In this document: positions 1 through 7,707 of the stretch, one piece after another
Layout: each line of letters starts with the position of its first letter
How positions within the stretch are numbered: the stretch's first letter is position 1
Assembly: GCF_003606365.2 (NCBI RefSeq)
Contig: NZ_CP031933.2
Location: forward strand, 1,116,001-1,180,000
Reading direction: 5' to 3'
Length of the DNA stretch: 64,000 nt
From: Companilactobacillus zhachilii
Lineage (GTDB): Bacteria; Bacillota; Bacilli; Lactobacillales; Lactobacillaceae
Position numbers and translations under genes: made by a program
Notes under the pieces: model-generated
The model's input: the letters and a program-made list of their open reading frames with translations, nothing else
Databases searched by the model: none
What the model was told of the DNA's origin: nothing

Positions 1-452
1 CAGTTTTTGAAAAATTCCCACCTGAAAAGGATGATACTGACTCAGAGCTATGCTTATTAGCTGCTCGTGAAAAGTTTAATGCGCAAGAATATTATGTTTA
101 CGGAGCAACTGGAGGAAGAATTGATCACTTTTTAGTGAACCTCTTTTTGCCATTCGATCCACGATTCATTGATTTTTATGATAAGTTGTATTACAAATCA
201 GCAACGAATACGATTCGTTTTTTTAGACCAGGCAGATATTCAATTTTCCATGAAAATGGTATGAAGTATGTTGCTTTTGTTAACTTAGGACCAGTTACAC
301 ATTTGAATTTAATTGATTCTAAATACAAACTAAAAGATTTCAATGCCAATCATCCGATTAGCTGGGCAAGTAATGAATTTGTTGGTGAAACGATTGATTT
401 TAGTTTTGAGAGTGGAATTGTTGCTGTGATTCAAAGCCGCGACAAAAACTAG
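1..452 (+). CDS. thiN: thiamine pyrophosphokinase, C-terminal part
   Basis: The frame is open from base 3 to the stop at 452, giving about 149 residues; the N-terminal third lies outside the window. The motif GATGGRIDH followed by a hydrophobic stretch is the substrate-binding signature of thiamine pyrophosphokinase, which transfers pyrophosphate from ATP to thiamine to make the cofactor TPP in the cytosol. The remaining half is the beta-rich C-terminal thiamine-binding domain. In Lactobacillales this gene usually ends the rsgA-rpe-thiN run and is followed by rpmB; here about 6.8 kb of other genes separates the two. A structured repeat begins only a few bases after the stop codon. Confidence 0.88.
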   Translation, partial: VFEKFPPEKDDTDSELCLLAAREKFNAQEYYVYGATGGRIDHFLVNLFLPFDPRFIDFYDKLYYKSATNTIRFFRPGRYSIFHENGMKYVAFVNLGPVTHLNLIDSKYKLKDFNANHPISWASNEFVGETIDFSFESGIVAVIQSRDKN

Positions 453-460
453 TTTAGTAT

Positions 461-640
461 GCCGCCTCTGGGTGCAAGAAATGTTGGCGCTGTGGGGACC
501 GGTTCGAGCCGAAGGGCGGTCTCGAACCTCGACTTTGAACCTCGCAAAAGACGCGAGTTTCAAAGTTCGTCCCGTGGCGTAGGCGCTTAAGCGCCTACGC
601 CACCTGCACTGCTGCCAACATTTCTTGCACCCAGAGGCTA
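461..640 (+). repeat. Structured repeat class I, copy A
   Basis: A 24-bp perfect outer stem (465-488 with 614-637) encloses three inner hairpins. Hairpin 1 has arms GGTTCGAG/CTCGAACC. Hairpin 2 has arms ACTTTGAA/TTCAAAGT plus CTCGC/GCGAG. Hairpin 3 is a perfect 30-base palindrome around 573-603. GGGAC near 495 and GTCCC near 570 can pair and enclose hairpins 1 and 2. It starts nine bases after the thiN stop, in the same direction. Related copies lie near 13.6, 21.6, 24.5, 30.0, 32.5 and 48.9 kb. Confidence 0.9.
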
Positions 641-824
641 GTGTATTGGTAATTCTTTATGTGACGTAACTAAACTCTAAAAAAGTTATAATTGGAATAT
701 AATTCAAAGAATAATGGTTCGATAATTTTGAGGTGGAATTATCAAAATAATTCAAAAAAGTATTCGAAAAGTCAATCAGTATTGCTTTTAATAAAAATAT
801 TTTAAAATGAAATATCAATAATTT

Positions 825-853
825 GGTATCCCTTTGGTGGATGCCTTTTTTTG
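825..853 (+). terminator. intrinsic terminator upstream of the T-box leader
   Basis: GGTATCC pairs with GGATGCC across a seven-base loop and is followed by seven T. It would stop transcripts coming from thiN and copy A before the metQ promoter. The stretch 641-824 is AT-rich and I see no gene in it. Confidence 0.6.
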
Positions 854-941
854 TGCCTTTAAATTGATGAATGGATAAATTGGTCTAGGTGTAAAAATGG
901 TGTTAATTACAAACTGAATGGTATTTCTTTTAAAAATGAAG

Positions 942-970
942 TTGACAATAAATAATTACAAGAGTAAATT
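942..970 (+). promoter_or_regulatory. promoter of the T-box/metQ transcript
   Basis: TTGACA at 942-947, a 17-base spacer and TAAATT at 965-970 make a good vegetative promoter. It lies just upstream of the T-box leader. Confidence 0.6.
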
Positions 971-984
971 AATCACCAATCAAA

Positions 985-1272
985 TGATTAAAACTTATTT
1001 AATCTTATTAGACGTTGAAGAGAAGAGTAGGTTGATTAGTAGCTTGAAGAGTGACCACTGGATGGTGAAAAGGTGGAGCGAACGTTTAACTGAAGATGAG
1101 CTTGGAGTCTTATCTAGGTGCAAGCCAAAGGTACGCAAGGATGCGATATCATCCCGGACATGTTAGTGTCGTTGAGGTATTTTGTGTGAGCGAAATATAA
1201 ATTAGGGTGGTACCACGGTAATCGTCCCTACATTGCAGAGAAGTTCTGTATTTGTAGGGGCGATTTTTTAGT
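985..1272 (+). promoter_or_regulatory. T-box riboswitch, probably methionine-specific
   Basis: The antiterminator signature AGGGTGGTACCACGG lies at 1204-1218. It is followed by a terminator whose arms CGTCCCTACA and its partner (1223-1232 with 1253-1262) close on a T-run. Upstream lies a Stem I-like region with purine-rich GA motifs around 1018-1030. On its 3' side, GAAG-ATG-A at 1093-1099 fits a specifier loop with an ATG (Met) codon at 1096-1098. This suits the downstream methionine-uptake protein. The specifier assignment is by eye. An 82-codon ORF across this region is not a gene. Confidence 0.85.
1223..1270 (+). terminator. T-box leader terminator
   Basis: A ten-pair outer stem (1223-1232 with 1253-1262) with an inner TGCAGA/TCTGTA stem is followed by TTTTTT. 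Its 5' arm overlaps the region that would form the antiterminator with the T-box sequence. Confidence 0.8.
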
Positions 1273-1386
1273 TGCTCTTAGTGGCTGTGCCACTAAGAGC
1301 AACTAATGGGATTGAACGAAGTTCAAACCGTTGCGACTAGAGAACAGGCGCTTAGAGCAACTTATGGGGGCGACTAACTGTCGCCC
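1270..1386 (+). repeat. cluster of hairpins between T-box and metQ
   Basis: A perfect 16-bp inverted repeat with a three-base loop occupies 1270-1304. TTGAAC-GAA-GTTCAA is at 1312-1326, and GGGCGAC/GTCGCCC at 1368-1386. The phrase AGAGCAACT(A/T)ATGGG occurs twice, near 1296 and 1354. None of these stems is followed by a good T-run. I do not recognise the element. From 1387 to 1520 I see nothing. Confidence 0.55.
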
Positions 1387-1540
1387 GTATATTCCGCTTT
1401 TCTACGATTGCTTTACTTTCCATGCTTTTCTGGGAGCGATTAAGTGGGTTTGAATTAATTTAAAGTTCTTTGCGCACAGTAAAAAACTCAGCAACTAAAA
1501 TAAGACAAATATCTTTTAACAACAAGAGGAGGCAAAACAA

Positions 1541-1570
1541 ATGAAATCCATCTGGTATAACACCACTTAA
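1541..1570 (+). CDS. nine-codon ORF with strong ribosome binding site (putative leader peptide)
   Basis: AGAGGAGG at 1525-1532 lies eight bases before an ATG that opens a nine-codon frame, MKSIWYNTT, ending at TAA 1570. The next gene starts 38 bases later with its own strong ribosome binding site. The frame has no run of a single amino acid that would suggest attenuation. It could be a short translated leader or the scar of a deleted gene, for instance a lost transporter subunit. Function unknown. Confidence 0.35.
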   Translation: MKSIWYNTT

Positions 1571-1608
1571 ATTAAAAATAAATTAGAAAAAAACGAGGAG
1601 GAATGGAA

Positions 1609-2463
1609 ATGAGAAAAGGAAAAGAGTTATTAATTACCACGGTATTGTTTTTATCACTCATCCTGTTAGTTGGATGTGGCAAAAGTGCTAAAGCAAATAC
1701 CAATAATACCATTACGATTGGTTCACAAGGATCTGATTTAAATATCTGGGAACATATTGCCAAAAGTTCGCAAGCTAAAAAGTTAGGTTTGAAAATCAAG
1801 ACCAAAGAAATTACCGATGGGGCTCAATTGAATACTGCCACTAGTCAAGGGCAAGTCGATGTCAATGCTTTCCAGTCTTGGTCATACTACGAAGCTTATA
1901 ATAAGCAAAATCCTAAAGGTAAACTAGCTGCTTTAGGTACGACCTACTTGGAACCTTTGGGAATTTATTCAAAGAAATATAAGAGCGTCAAAGATATTCC
2001 CGATGGAACGACCATAGCAATTGCTAATAATCCAGCTAATACTTCACGAGGATTGTTACTATTGCAAGCAGCCGGCTTAATCACTTTGAAGAAAGGTTTC
2101 AATGCTTTAAGCAATACTAATGACATTGAAGCTAATCCAAAAGATTTGAAATTCAAAGAAATAGACGATACCACTAGTCCTCGTGTTTTAAATGATGTTC
2201 CAGTCGTGCTCATTTCCAATACCGTTGCCTTGGAAGGTGGTCTACATGTTTTGACGGACTCGATTTACCACGAAAAAGTTGATCAAAGCACAAAAGACAA
2301 TGTCAATATCCTAGCAACAGCCGCTAAAAATAAAAATAATGCCAATTATCAAAAATTGGTTAAGCTATACCACAATAAAGAAATTCAAGCTTATATCAAG
2401 AAAAAATATTACGGAACAAAAATTGAAGTAAATAAACCATTAACATATTTGGAAAATAAATAA
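1609..2463 (+). CDS. metQ: MetQ-type methionine-binding lipoprotein (NlpA family)
   Basis: A 284-residue precursor starts with a charged n-region, a hydrophobic core and the lipobox LVGC, so the mature protein should be lipid-anchored outside the membrane. The body matches the NlpA/MetQ family (ITIGSQGSD near the mature start). These proteins capture methionine for the MetNIQ ABC importer. I chose ATG 1609 because GAGGAGG (1595-1601) is seven bases away; ATG 1603 would leave only one base. The Met-type T-box upstream supports the substrate. No metN or metI lies nearby, so the lipoprotein must work with subunits encoded elsewhere. luxS follows 24 bases later and may be co-transcribed. Confidence 0.85.
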   Translation: MRKGKELLITTVLFLSLILLVGCGKSAKANTNNTITIGSQGSDLNIWEHIAKSSQAKKLGLKIKTKEITDGAQLNTATSQGQVDVNAFQSWSYYEAYNKQNPKGKLAALGTTYLEPLGIYSKKYKSVKDIPDGTTIAIANNPANTSRGLLLLQAAGLITLKKGFNALSNTNDIEANPKDLKFKEIDDTTSPRVLNDVPVVLISNTVALEGGLHVLTDSIYHEKVDQSTKDNVNILATAAKNKNNANYQKLVKLYHNKEIQAYIKKKYYGTKIEVNKPLTYLENK

Positions 2464-2487
2464 TAAATTTTAAGGAGATATTTAATT

Positions 2488-2961
2488 ATGGCAAAAGTTG
2501 AAAGTTTTACATTGGATCACACAAAGGTTAAGGCACCATATGTCCGTTTAATTACTGAAGAACACGGAACAAAAGGCGATACGATTTCTAATTATGATTT
2601 GCGTCTAGTTCAACCAAATGAGAATGCTATTCCAACCGCTGGTTTACATACAATTGAACATTTGTTAGCGGGACTTCTTAGAGATCGATTGGATGGTGTG
2701 ATTGATTGTTCACCATTTGGTTGTCGTACAGGTTTCCACTTGATTGTTTGGGGTGAACATTCAACCACCGAAGTTGCTACTGCTTTGAAGGGTGCTTTGG
2801 ATGATATTGCTAATAAGGTCGAATGGAAGGATGTTCAAGGAACTGACAAGTATAGCTGTGGTAACTACCGTGATCACTCACTATTTTCAGCTAAAGAGTG
2901 GTCAAAGAAGATTCTTGAAGAAGGAATTTCCAATGACCCTTACGAACGCCACGTCATCTAA
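2488..2961 (+). CDS. luxS: S-ribosylhomocysteine lyase
   Basis: This 157-residue protein is full length for LuxS. It carries the metal-binding HTIEH motif (His54, Glu57, His58), the Cys124 ligand and Cys79 in [10 protein letters not shown], the equivalent of the catalytic cysteine. It splits S-ribosylhomocysteine into homocysteine and DPD, the precursor of autoinducer AI-2, so it links the activated methyl cycle to signalling. AAGGAG precedes the ATG. It sits between a methionine-binding lipoprotein and a cystathionine enzyme, consistent with homocysteine recycling to methionine. Confidence 0.96.
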   Translation: MAKVESFTLDHTKVKAPYVRLITEEHGTKGDTISNYDLRLVQPNENAIPTAGLHTIEHLLAGLLRDRLDGVIDCSPFGCRTGFHLIVWGEHSTTEVATALKGALDDIANKVEWKDVQGTDKYSCGNYRDHSLFSAKEWSKKILEEGISNDPYERHVI

Positions 2962-2979
2962 CGCAAAGAAGGTTAGTTT

Positions 2980-3756
2980 ATGAGTTTATTTAAAACTTTA
3001 GAAAAACAAATAGTGCTTGTAACGGGAGGATTCCAAGGAATTGGTCGTCAAGTAGTTACAACTTTTCAAAATGAACAGGCAATCGTGATTGTTGCTGATT
3101 TGACTTATAAAAATGACGAATTAAAACAAATTGATAATCAAGAATTTCAAATTCATTTGGATGTTAGTGATGAATCGAGTGTTGAAAACTTAACTAATCA
3201 ATTAAAAATTCATGATTTGATACCTAATGTTTTGGTTAATGTAGCTGGTATCTCAACGATGGATTACTTAATTGAAAGTAAGACAAGTGACTTTGATAAA
3301 ACGCTCGCCGTCAATACTCGTGGAACATATTTAATTACGAAATATATCGTACAGTTGATGGTTGCAGCTAAACGACCTGGCAAAGTTGTTTTAATTGCCT
3401 CGCAAGCTGGCAAAAATGGTTATCGTGCAATGTCAGCGTACGTGGCATCAAAACATGCGGTGCTTGGTTTGACCAAAACCTTAGCAATAGAAGTCGCTAA
3501 AAATCAAATCAATGTCAATGCGGTTTGTCCAGGGATTATTGAAACCTCAATGAAACACCGTGAAAGAAAAGATGGTGCAAAAATCAGAGGATTAACGCCT
3601 GACGATATTGAAAAAGAAGATAATAGCCAGGTTCCATTAGGTCGAACAGGGACTCCACAAGATGTCGCCAATGTAGTTTTGTTTTTAGCCAGTCCCTTAT
3701 CAGACTATATGACTGGTCAAGGTATTAACGTTACTGGCGGCATGACGATGAATTAA
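2980..3756 (+). CDS. short-chain dehydrogenase/reductase (SDR), substrate unknown
   Basis: A 258-residue classical SDR. It has the nucleotide-binding TGGFQGIG (15-22), NVAG (87-90) and the catalytic Ser141, Tyr154 and Lys158 in SAYVASKHA. The C-terminal part resembles FabG and polyol or acetoin dehydrogenases, but the sequence does not reveal the substrate. Asp40 at the end of the second strand suggests NAD(H) rather than NADP(H); that is inference. It starts 18 bases after luxS and ends at a clear terminator, so it probably shares the metQ-luxS transcript. Confidence 0.82.
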   Translation: MSLFKTLEKQIVLVTGGFQGIGRQVVTTFQNEQAIVIVADLTYKNDELKQIDNQEFQIHLDVSDESSVENLTNQLKIHDLIPNVLVNVAGISTMDYLIESKTSDFDKTLAVNTRGTYLITKYIVQLMVAAKRPGKVVLIASQAGKNGYRAMSAYVASKHAVLGLTKTLAIEVAKNQINVNAVCPGIIETSMKHRERKDGAKIRGLTPDDIEKEDNSQVPLGRTGTPQDVANVVLFLASPLSDYMTGQGINVTGGMTMN

Positions 3757-3774
3757 AAATTTTTTATATGAGAC

Positions 3775-3824
3775 AAAGAAGACTAGCAGCCCAATTAAAT
3801 CGGTTGACTAGTCTTCTTTTGTTT
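3775..3824 (+). terminator. terminator after the SDR gene
   Basis: A 12-bp stem AAAGAAGACTAG / CTAGTCTTCTTT (3775-3786 with 3808-3819) runs into a T-rich stretch. Confidence 0.85.
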
Positions 3825-3906
3825 GTTGGCTGTGAAATAAAAATTCAAAAATATAATAATAAGAAGTATTATGGAAATAATTTCATATATTAGGAGTTAA
3901 CAAGAA

Positions 3907-5052
3907 ATGACTGAATTTAATACAAAGTTGGTTCATGGGAAACCACAAAATGACAATAATACTGGGGCTGTTAATGTACCCGTTTATAATTCTTCAACAT
4001 ATATTTATCCTTCAGTTGAAGCTAAAGTTAAGTATGATTATGCTCGCTCGGGTAATCCCACGCGTAATTATTTAGAGGAACAAGTAGCTGGATTGGAAAA
4101 TGGCTATCGAGGATTTGCTTTTTCATCTGGTTCTGCGGCAATTCACGCGGTTTTAGCAATATTTAAACCTGGCGACCACATTATTATCGGCAAAGAAATT
4201 TACGGTGGAACTTTTAGATTGATTAATGAGTTTCTTAAACGTTGGCAATTAGAATTCACTGCGGTGGACACACAAAATCCAGATGAAATCGAAGCAGCTA
4301 TTAAACCAAATACTAAAGCAGTTTATTTTGAAAGTTTTACAAATCCCTTGTTACATGTCACAAGCGTTAAAGCGACCGCCAAAGTGGCCCAAAAGCACCA
4401 TATTTTAACAATTGTGGACGATACTTTCTTGTCACCATATCTTCAAAGACCATTGAATTTAGGGGCTGATATCGTGATTCATTCAGCAACTAAATATTTG
4501 AGCGGTCATTCGGATGTTATTGCAGGGATGGTTGTGGCAAAAGATAAGGAATTAGCTGAAAGAATTTATTTTAACCAAAATGCAATTGGATCAACGCTTT
4601 CGCCTGAGGATTCTAATTTGGTTCGGCGTGGTATTCAAACTTTGGCAGTTAGAATGGACCGTCATTTGGAGAATGCCCAAAAAATTGTTGAATTTTTACA
4701 AAGTCGTAAGGAGATTTCCAAGATTTATTATCCGGGCATTGCTGGAACTAGGGACCATGAAATTGCTGCGAAAGAAACAGATGGCTTTGGCGGTATCGTT
4801 TCATTTGAATTAGCAGATGGATTAGATTCAACTAAGTTTGTTGAAGGCACTAAATTGATTCAATTGGCCGTTAGTTTGGGTGCTGTTGAAAGTTTGATTG
4901 AGTTGCCATATAAGATGACGCATGCTGAACTTTCCCCTGAGGAACAGTTAAAGGCCGGTATTACACATCAGTTAGTTCGTTTGTCTGTTGGGATTGAAGA
5001 TTCTAAAGATTTGATTGCTGATTTAGGGCAAAGTTTGGATAAATTGGATTAG
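3907..5052 (+). CDS. cystathionine gamma-synthase/lyase family PLP enzyme
   Basis: This 381-residue protein belongs to the Cys/Met metabolism PLP-dependent family. It has YDYARSGNPTR (43-53) at the tetramer interface, ESFTNPLL (142-149), the PLP-contacting aspartate near 171 and the Schiff-base lysine Lys196 in SATKYLSGHSD. Members form or cleave cystathionine and related thioethers in transsulfuration. Sequence alone does not separate gamma-synthase (MetB), beta-lyase (MetC) and gamma-lyase. TAGGAG lies 11 bases before the ATG. Position after luxS suggests a role in using or making homocysteine and cysteine. It is transcribed alone, bounded by terminators. Confidence 0.85.
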   Translation: MTEFNTKLVHGKPQNDNNTGAVNVPVYNSSTYIYPSVEAKVKYDYARSGNPTRNYLEEQVAGLENGYRGFAFSSGSAAIHAVLAIFKPGDHIIIGKEIYGGTFRLINEFLKRWQLEFTAVDTQNPDEIEAAIKPNTKAVYFESFTNPLLHVTSVKATAKVAQKHHILTIVDDTFLSPYLQRPLNLGADIVIHSATKYLSGHSDVIAGMVVAKDKELAERIYFNQNAIGSTLSPEDSNLVRRGIQTLAVRMDRHLENAQKIVEFLQSRKEISKIYYPGIAGTRDHEIAAKETDGFGGIVSFELADGLDSTKFVEGTKLIQLAVSLGAVESLIELPYKMTHAELSPEEQLKAGITHQLVRLSVGIEDSKDLIADLGQSLDKLD

Positions 5053-5059
5053 TATTAGG

Positions 5060-5090
5060 ACACTGAATTGTTTTAATTCGGTATTTTTTT
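5060..5090 (+). terminator. terminator after the cystathionine enzyme gene
   Basis: ACTGAATT (5062-5069) pairs with AATTCGGT (5075-5082) and is followed by A and seven T. Confidence 0.75.
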
Positions 5091-5180
5091 ATTTGATTGG
5101 AAAAGTAAATAATTCGGGAAAAGTAATATAATGAAACTGCGGTTGCAAGTGTAAATAATATATTATCGGGGGATTTGTAT

Positions 5181-6338
5181 ATGAAACGTATTACAACTGA
5201 AATAAGAGGTGACTTGCTTCAAATCGATACTGGATTTAATGGAGTTAGAATTGATAGCTTTTCGTCATTTTTAGTGACTAAGGGTCAATTTCCATCAAAT
5301 GATGATATCAAGAATAAATTTGATGCAAAAGGAATTGAGAGTTTTACGCCAAAAGATTTTCAGTCAAAGAGTGATAAATCAGGAGCAGATTCTGATGCAA
5401 TATTTGAAAAGAAATCTTTTAAATTTCCGAATGACTTTTTTAATAATGATAAAGTATTTAATGATGAATATATGTTTGTCGGATTAAATGCAGCGTATCG
5501 TACGGAAAAAAAGGATTATAGTGGTTGGGGTAATTTTAGAGATACTGAAAGACCGACAAATACTTATAAGTTATATGTACAGACTAACGATAAGAGTTTT
5601 AGAGGGTGCTATATAACAGATATTATTAAATCATATGAGGATAGTAATTCTGGAAATGTGATGCGTAACTTTTTTATTAATGATGATGAAATATCTTTTT
5701 TAAATCACCCTGAATCAACGCAGAATCTGGATGCAAGAAGAATTGATAGATTGATTTTAGGACATTATCAGGACGAATTATTGAAAGCTAAGAATATGCT
5801 GAAAAAGATTGATGATGATTATAAAGCTAAAAAACCTTATGTAGGAAAGAAGTATCAATTAAAAGAATCTAGGGTGAAAGAAAAATCCGTGTTAATGAGA
5901 TGTTGCATTGAAAATAAGAAAACTCTAGATAACTCATTAGATATATTCATAAGAGAATGCTTAATAATTCAACCAAAATGGTTGGTTGTTTTTGGTAATG
6001 ATGCAAATGAAGTTTTAAATAAAATGGTTGTTAGTGACTATTTTAAGGACAAAGTTAATACTATTGAAAGTCAAGACGAGAAATCCCAATTTAATGTGAT
6101 GGATTTGTTGGAGCATCGTCGTGTAGAAGTAACACATTATGCTACCCAAAGTGTGCCGCTTAAGAAATATCAAAAAGGTTCTGGAGACAAGAAGAAAAAT
6201 AAAAAATCTGAAAAAGAGGAACGAGGTCATGCATTTAGAGACTGGTATAATTATGCTCCTGATGAACTTATCACAAAGGTGGATGAGTTGAAAGAAAAAG
6301 AAAAAGTTAGAAGAAGTAAAGAATCAAATAATAAATAA
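5181..6338 (+). CDS. unknown protein, possible uracil-DNA-glycosylase-like fold
   Basis: A 385-residue cytosolic protein without signal or membrane segments. ATG 5181 is chosen because GGGGGAT lies seven bases upstream; an in-frame TTG at 5175 is too close. Segments MFVGLNAAYR (98-107), YITDIIK (144-150) and WLVVFGNDANEVL (267-279), in this order and spacing, recall the UDG superfamily scaffold (an early G-L-N loop, a late strand followed by G-N). I cannot identify a catalytic residue with certainty. The C-terminus (330-385) is strongly charged and lysine-rich. The gene stands alone between terminators and looks like an accessory gene. Confidence 0.6.
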   Translation: MKRITTEIRGDLLQIDTGFNGVRIDSFSSFLVTKGQFPSNDDIKNKFDAKGIESFTPKDFQSKSDKSGADSDAIFEKKSFKFPNDFFNNDKVFNDEYMFVGLNAAYRTEKKDYSGWGNFRDTERPTNTYKLYVQTNDKSFRGCYITDIIKSYEDSNSGNVMRNFFINDDEISFLNHPESTQNLDARRIDRLILGHYQDELLKAKNMLKKIDDDYKAKKPYVGKKYQLKESRVKEKSVLMRCCIENKKTLDNSLDIFIRECLIIQPKWLVVFGNDANEVLNKMVVSDYFKDKVNTIESQDEKSQFNVMDLLEHRRVEVTHYATQSVPLKKYQKGSGDKKKNKKSEKEERGHAFRDWYNYAPDELITKVDELKEKEKVRRSKESNNK

Positions 6339-6344
6339 AAATAA

Positions 6345-6405
6345 AAAACGGCAAAAGGTAGGAATTATCTCGTTTAAGAGGCTATACCTTTTGCCGTTTT
6401 CTTAT
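6345..6405. terminator. bidirectional terminator
   Basis: A perfect 16-bp stem (6345-6360 with 6385-6400) is flanked by A-runs on the left and T-runs on the right. It serves both the 5181-6338 gene and the convergent gene ending at 6402; the latter's stop codon lies at its edge. Confidence 0.88.
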
Positions 6406-7223
6406 TTTTTACTATCCGAAGGACCCTCATTAAAAGGCACCTTACCATCGGCCTCAATCTTAGAAACATCATCAAACTTAAAATGAATTTCATTAGACAT
6501 CGGTTGAAAATTATTAACGTTAAATTTACTCTTAACGATTCTAATAGCAGGATTTTCTTTAACAAAAATCAAATCCTGACCATTCATATCCGAATAGCCT
6601 TTGACTGCCAAATCATTTTTAGTAGGTGACTCAGTAGCATCAACGGTTAAATTACGAAAATTTAATTTGGAAGTGAGTCGAAGTTCCAATTTATGGTAAA
6701 TAATCGAATCCTTTAAATAAGCACGTGAATGCTTTTGTAATAGCAATTGAATTGATGTATTATCGGCAAATAATTGACTATCTTCCATTGAAAGTCCAAT
6801 AGCCTTAACTTTTTTACCAGTTAAAATTTGTGAATTTTTGAATGAAAAATAGGCGTCTTTGCCATAAATAGTGTCCCAATCATCTGATGTTTGACGATTG
6901 ATCGAAATATTATCGCCATAAATTCGAGCCCCATCGTAAGCTGAAAGGGTGTTATCTTCATTAGCGGTGTAAGTGATTGCCATATTTTTGAAAATGACAA
7001 TGTTTTGATTACCAACAGTGAAACTACAATACAAACGAACATCATTTTTATTTGTTGTCTTACCAACGAGAGTAATATTTCGTGCAATGTTGCAAATGAA
7101 AGGGTTAGTACTTGAAAAATAGACTCCAGGTAATAGTTCAATAATGTCGCCATCTTTAGCATTAATAATGGCTTGTGTCAGTTGATTATCATTATTATCT
7201 TGATCTCCAACTAAATATTTCAT
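6402..7223 (-). CDS. right-handed beta-helix-like protein of unknown function
   Basis: A 273-residue protein. The start is ATG at 7223 because AAGGGGGGAT precedes it; a longer in-frame start at 7247 lacks a ribosome binding site. The N-terminus (LTQAIINAKDGDIIELLPGVY) resembles the first rungs of pectate-lyase-type parallel beta-helices. The rest alternates short hydrophobic strands and Asn/Asp turns (NITLVG, NIVIFKNM, DNISINR) as in such repeats. There is no signal peptide, so it is probably cytosolic. No catalytic motif is evident. Comparable beta-helix proteins occur in lactobacilli without assigned function. Confidence 0.65.
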   Translation of the reverse strand: MKYLVGDQDNNDNQLTQAIINAKDGDIIELLPGVYFSSTNPFICNIARNITLVGKTTNKNDVRLYCSFTVGNQNIVIFKNMAITYTANEDNTLSAYDGARIYGDNISINRQTSDDWDTIYGKDAYFSFKNSQILTGKKVKAIGLSMEDSQLFADNTSIQLLLQKHSRAYLKDSIIYHKLELRLTSKLNFRNLTVDATESPTKNDLAVKGYSDMNGQDLIFVKENPAIRIVKSKFNVNNFQPMSNEIHFKFDDVSKIEADGKVPFNEGPSDSKK

Positions 7224-7270
7224 GGAATCCCCCCTTAGAGTTACCAAAGTTTACTATAACAGTGTAAAAT

Positions 7271-7306
7271 AAAAAGGACCAACAATATTAATTGCTAGTC
7301 CTTTTT
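7271..7306 (-). terminator. terminator of rpmB
   Basis: AAAAAGGAC (7271-7279) pairs with GTCCTTTTT (7298-7306). Read on the minus strand it follows the rpmB stop and ends in T-rich sequence. Confidence 0.75.
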
Positions 7307-7323
7307 AAATCACTAAGTGATAA

Positions 7324-7509
7324 TTATACACGAGTAACTTTTCCTGATTTCAATGCTCTAGCTGAAACCCATACACGTCTAGGCTTACCGTCAACCATAA
7401 TACGAACTTTTTGCAAGTTTGGCTTCCAAGAACGCTTTGATTGGTTAAGAGCGTGTGAACGCTTGTTACCGAACACTGTTTTACGGCCTGTAATAATATC
7501 TTTTGCCAT
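7324..7509 (-). CDS. rpmB: 50S ribosomal protein L28
   Basis: This 61-residue basic protein matches bacterial L28 over its whole length ([10 protein letters not shown] at the start, [15 protein letters not shown] near the end). It has no cysteine pairs, so it is the zinc-free form. GGAGGTCGGTCCC precedes the ATG. It is transcribed away from asp23-fakA, the usual arrangement in Firmicutes, from a promoter in the shared intergenic region. Confidence 0.97.
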   Translation of the reverse strand: MAKDIITGRKTVFGNKRSHALNQSKRSWKPNLQKVRIMVDGKPRRVWVSARALKSGKVTRV

Positions 7510-7561
7510 GGGACCGACCTCCTTTGGCTACATGTTTTTTTCTTTAAAATATCACCTGACT

Positions 7562-7590
7562 AATTTACCATATCTACAAATTGAAATCAA
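7562..7590 (-). promoter_or_regulatory. rpmB promoter
   Basis: On the minus strand TTGATT (plus 7585-7590), a 17-base spacer and TAAATT (plus 7562-7567) form a promoter about 50 bases before the rpmB start codon. Confidence 0.55.
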
Positions 7591-7707
7591 TAGAGTATTT
7601 AAGGATTAATATGGTTTAATGTTGTTTAAATCTTTAATTCGAAATGTTGCTATGATAGAATTTTATTGTTTATGATAGATTTGGTCCATGAATAGGAGGA
7701 TCCAGAG

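Noticed and set aside
330..563. 77-codon ORF on the minus strand running into copy A
   Set aside because: It is antisense to thiN and its start lies in a structured repeat; other repeat copies give similar chance ORFs.
918..1166. 82-codon ORF
   Set aside because: It lies wholly inside the T-box leader and has no ribosome binding site.
1275..1386. possible CRISPR-like or IS end signal from repeated AGAGCAACT
   Set aside because: Only two units of unequal spacing, no spacers, no cas genes and no transposase.
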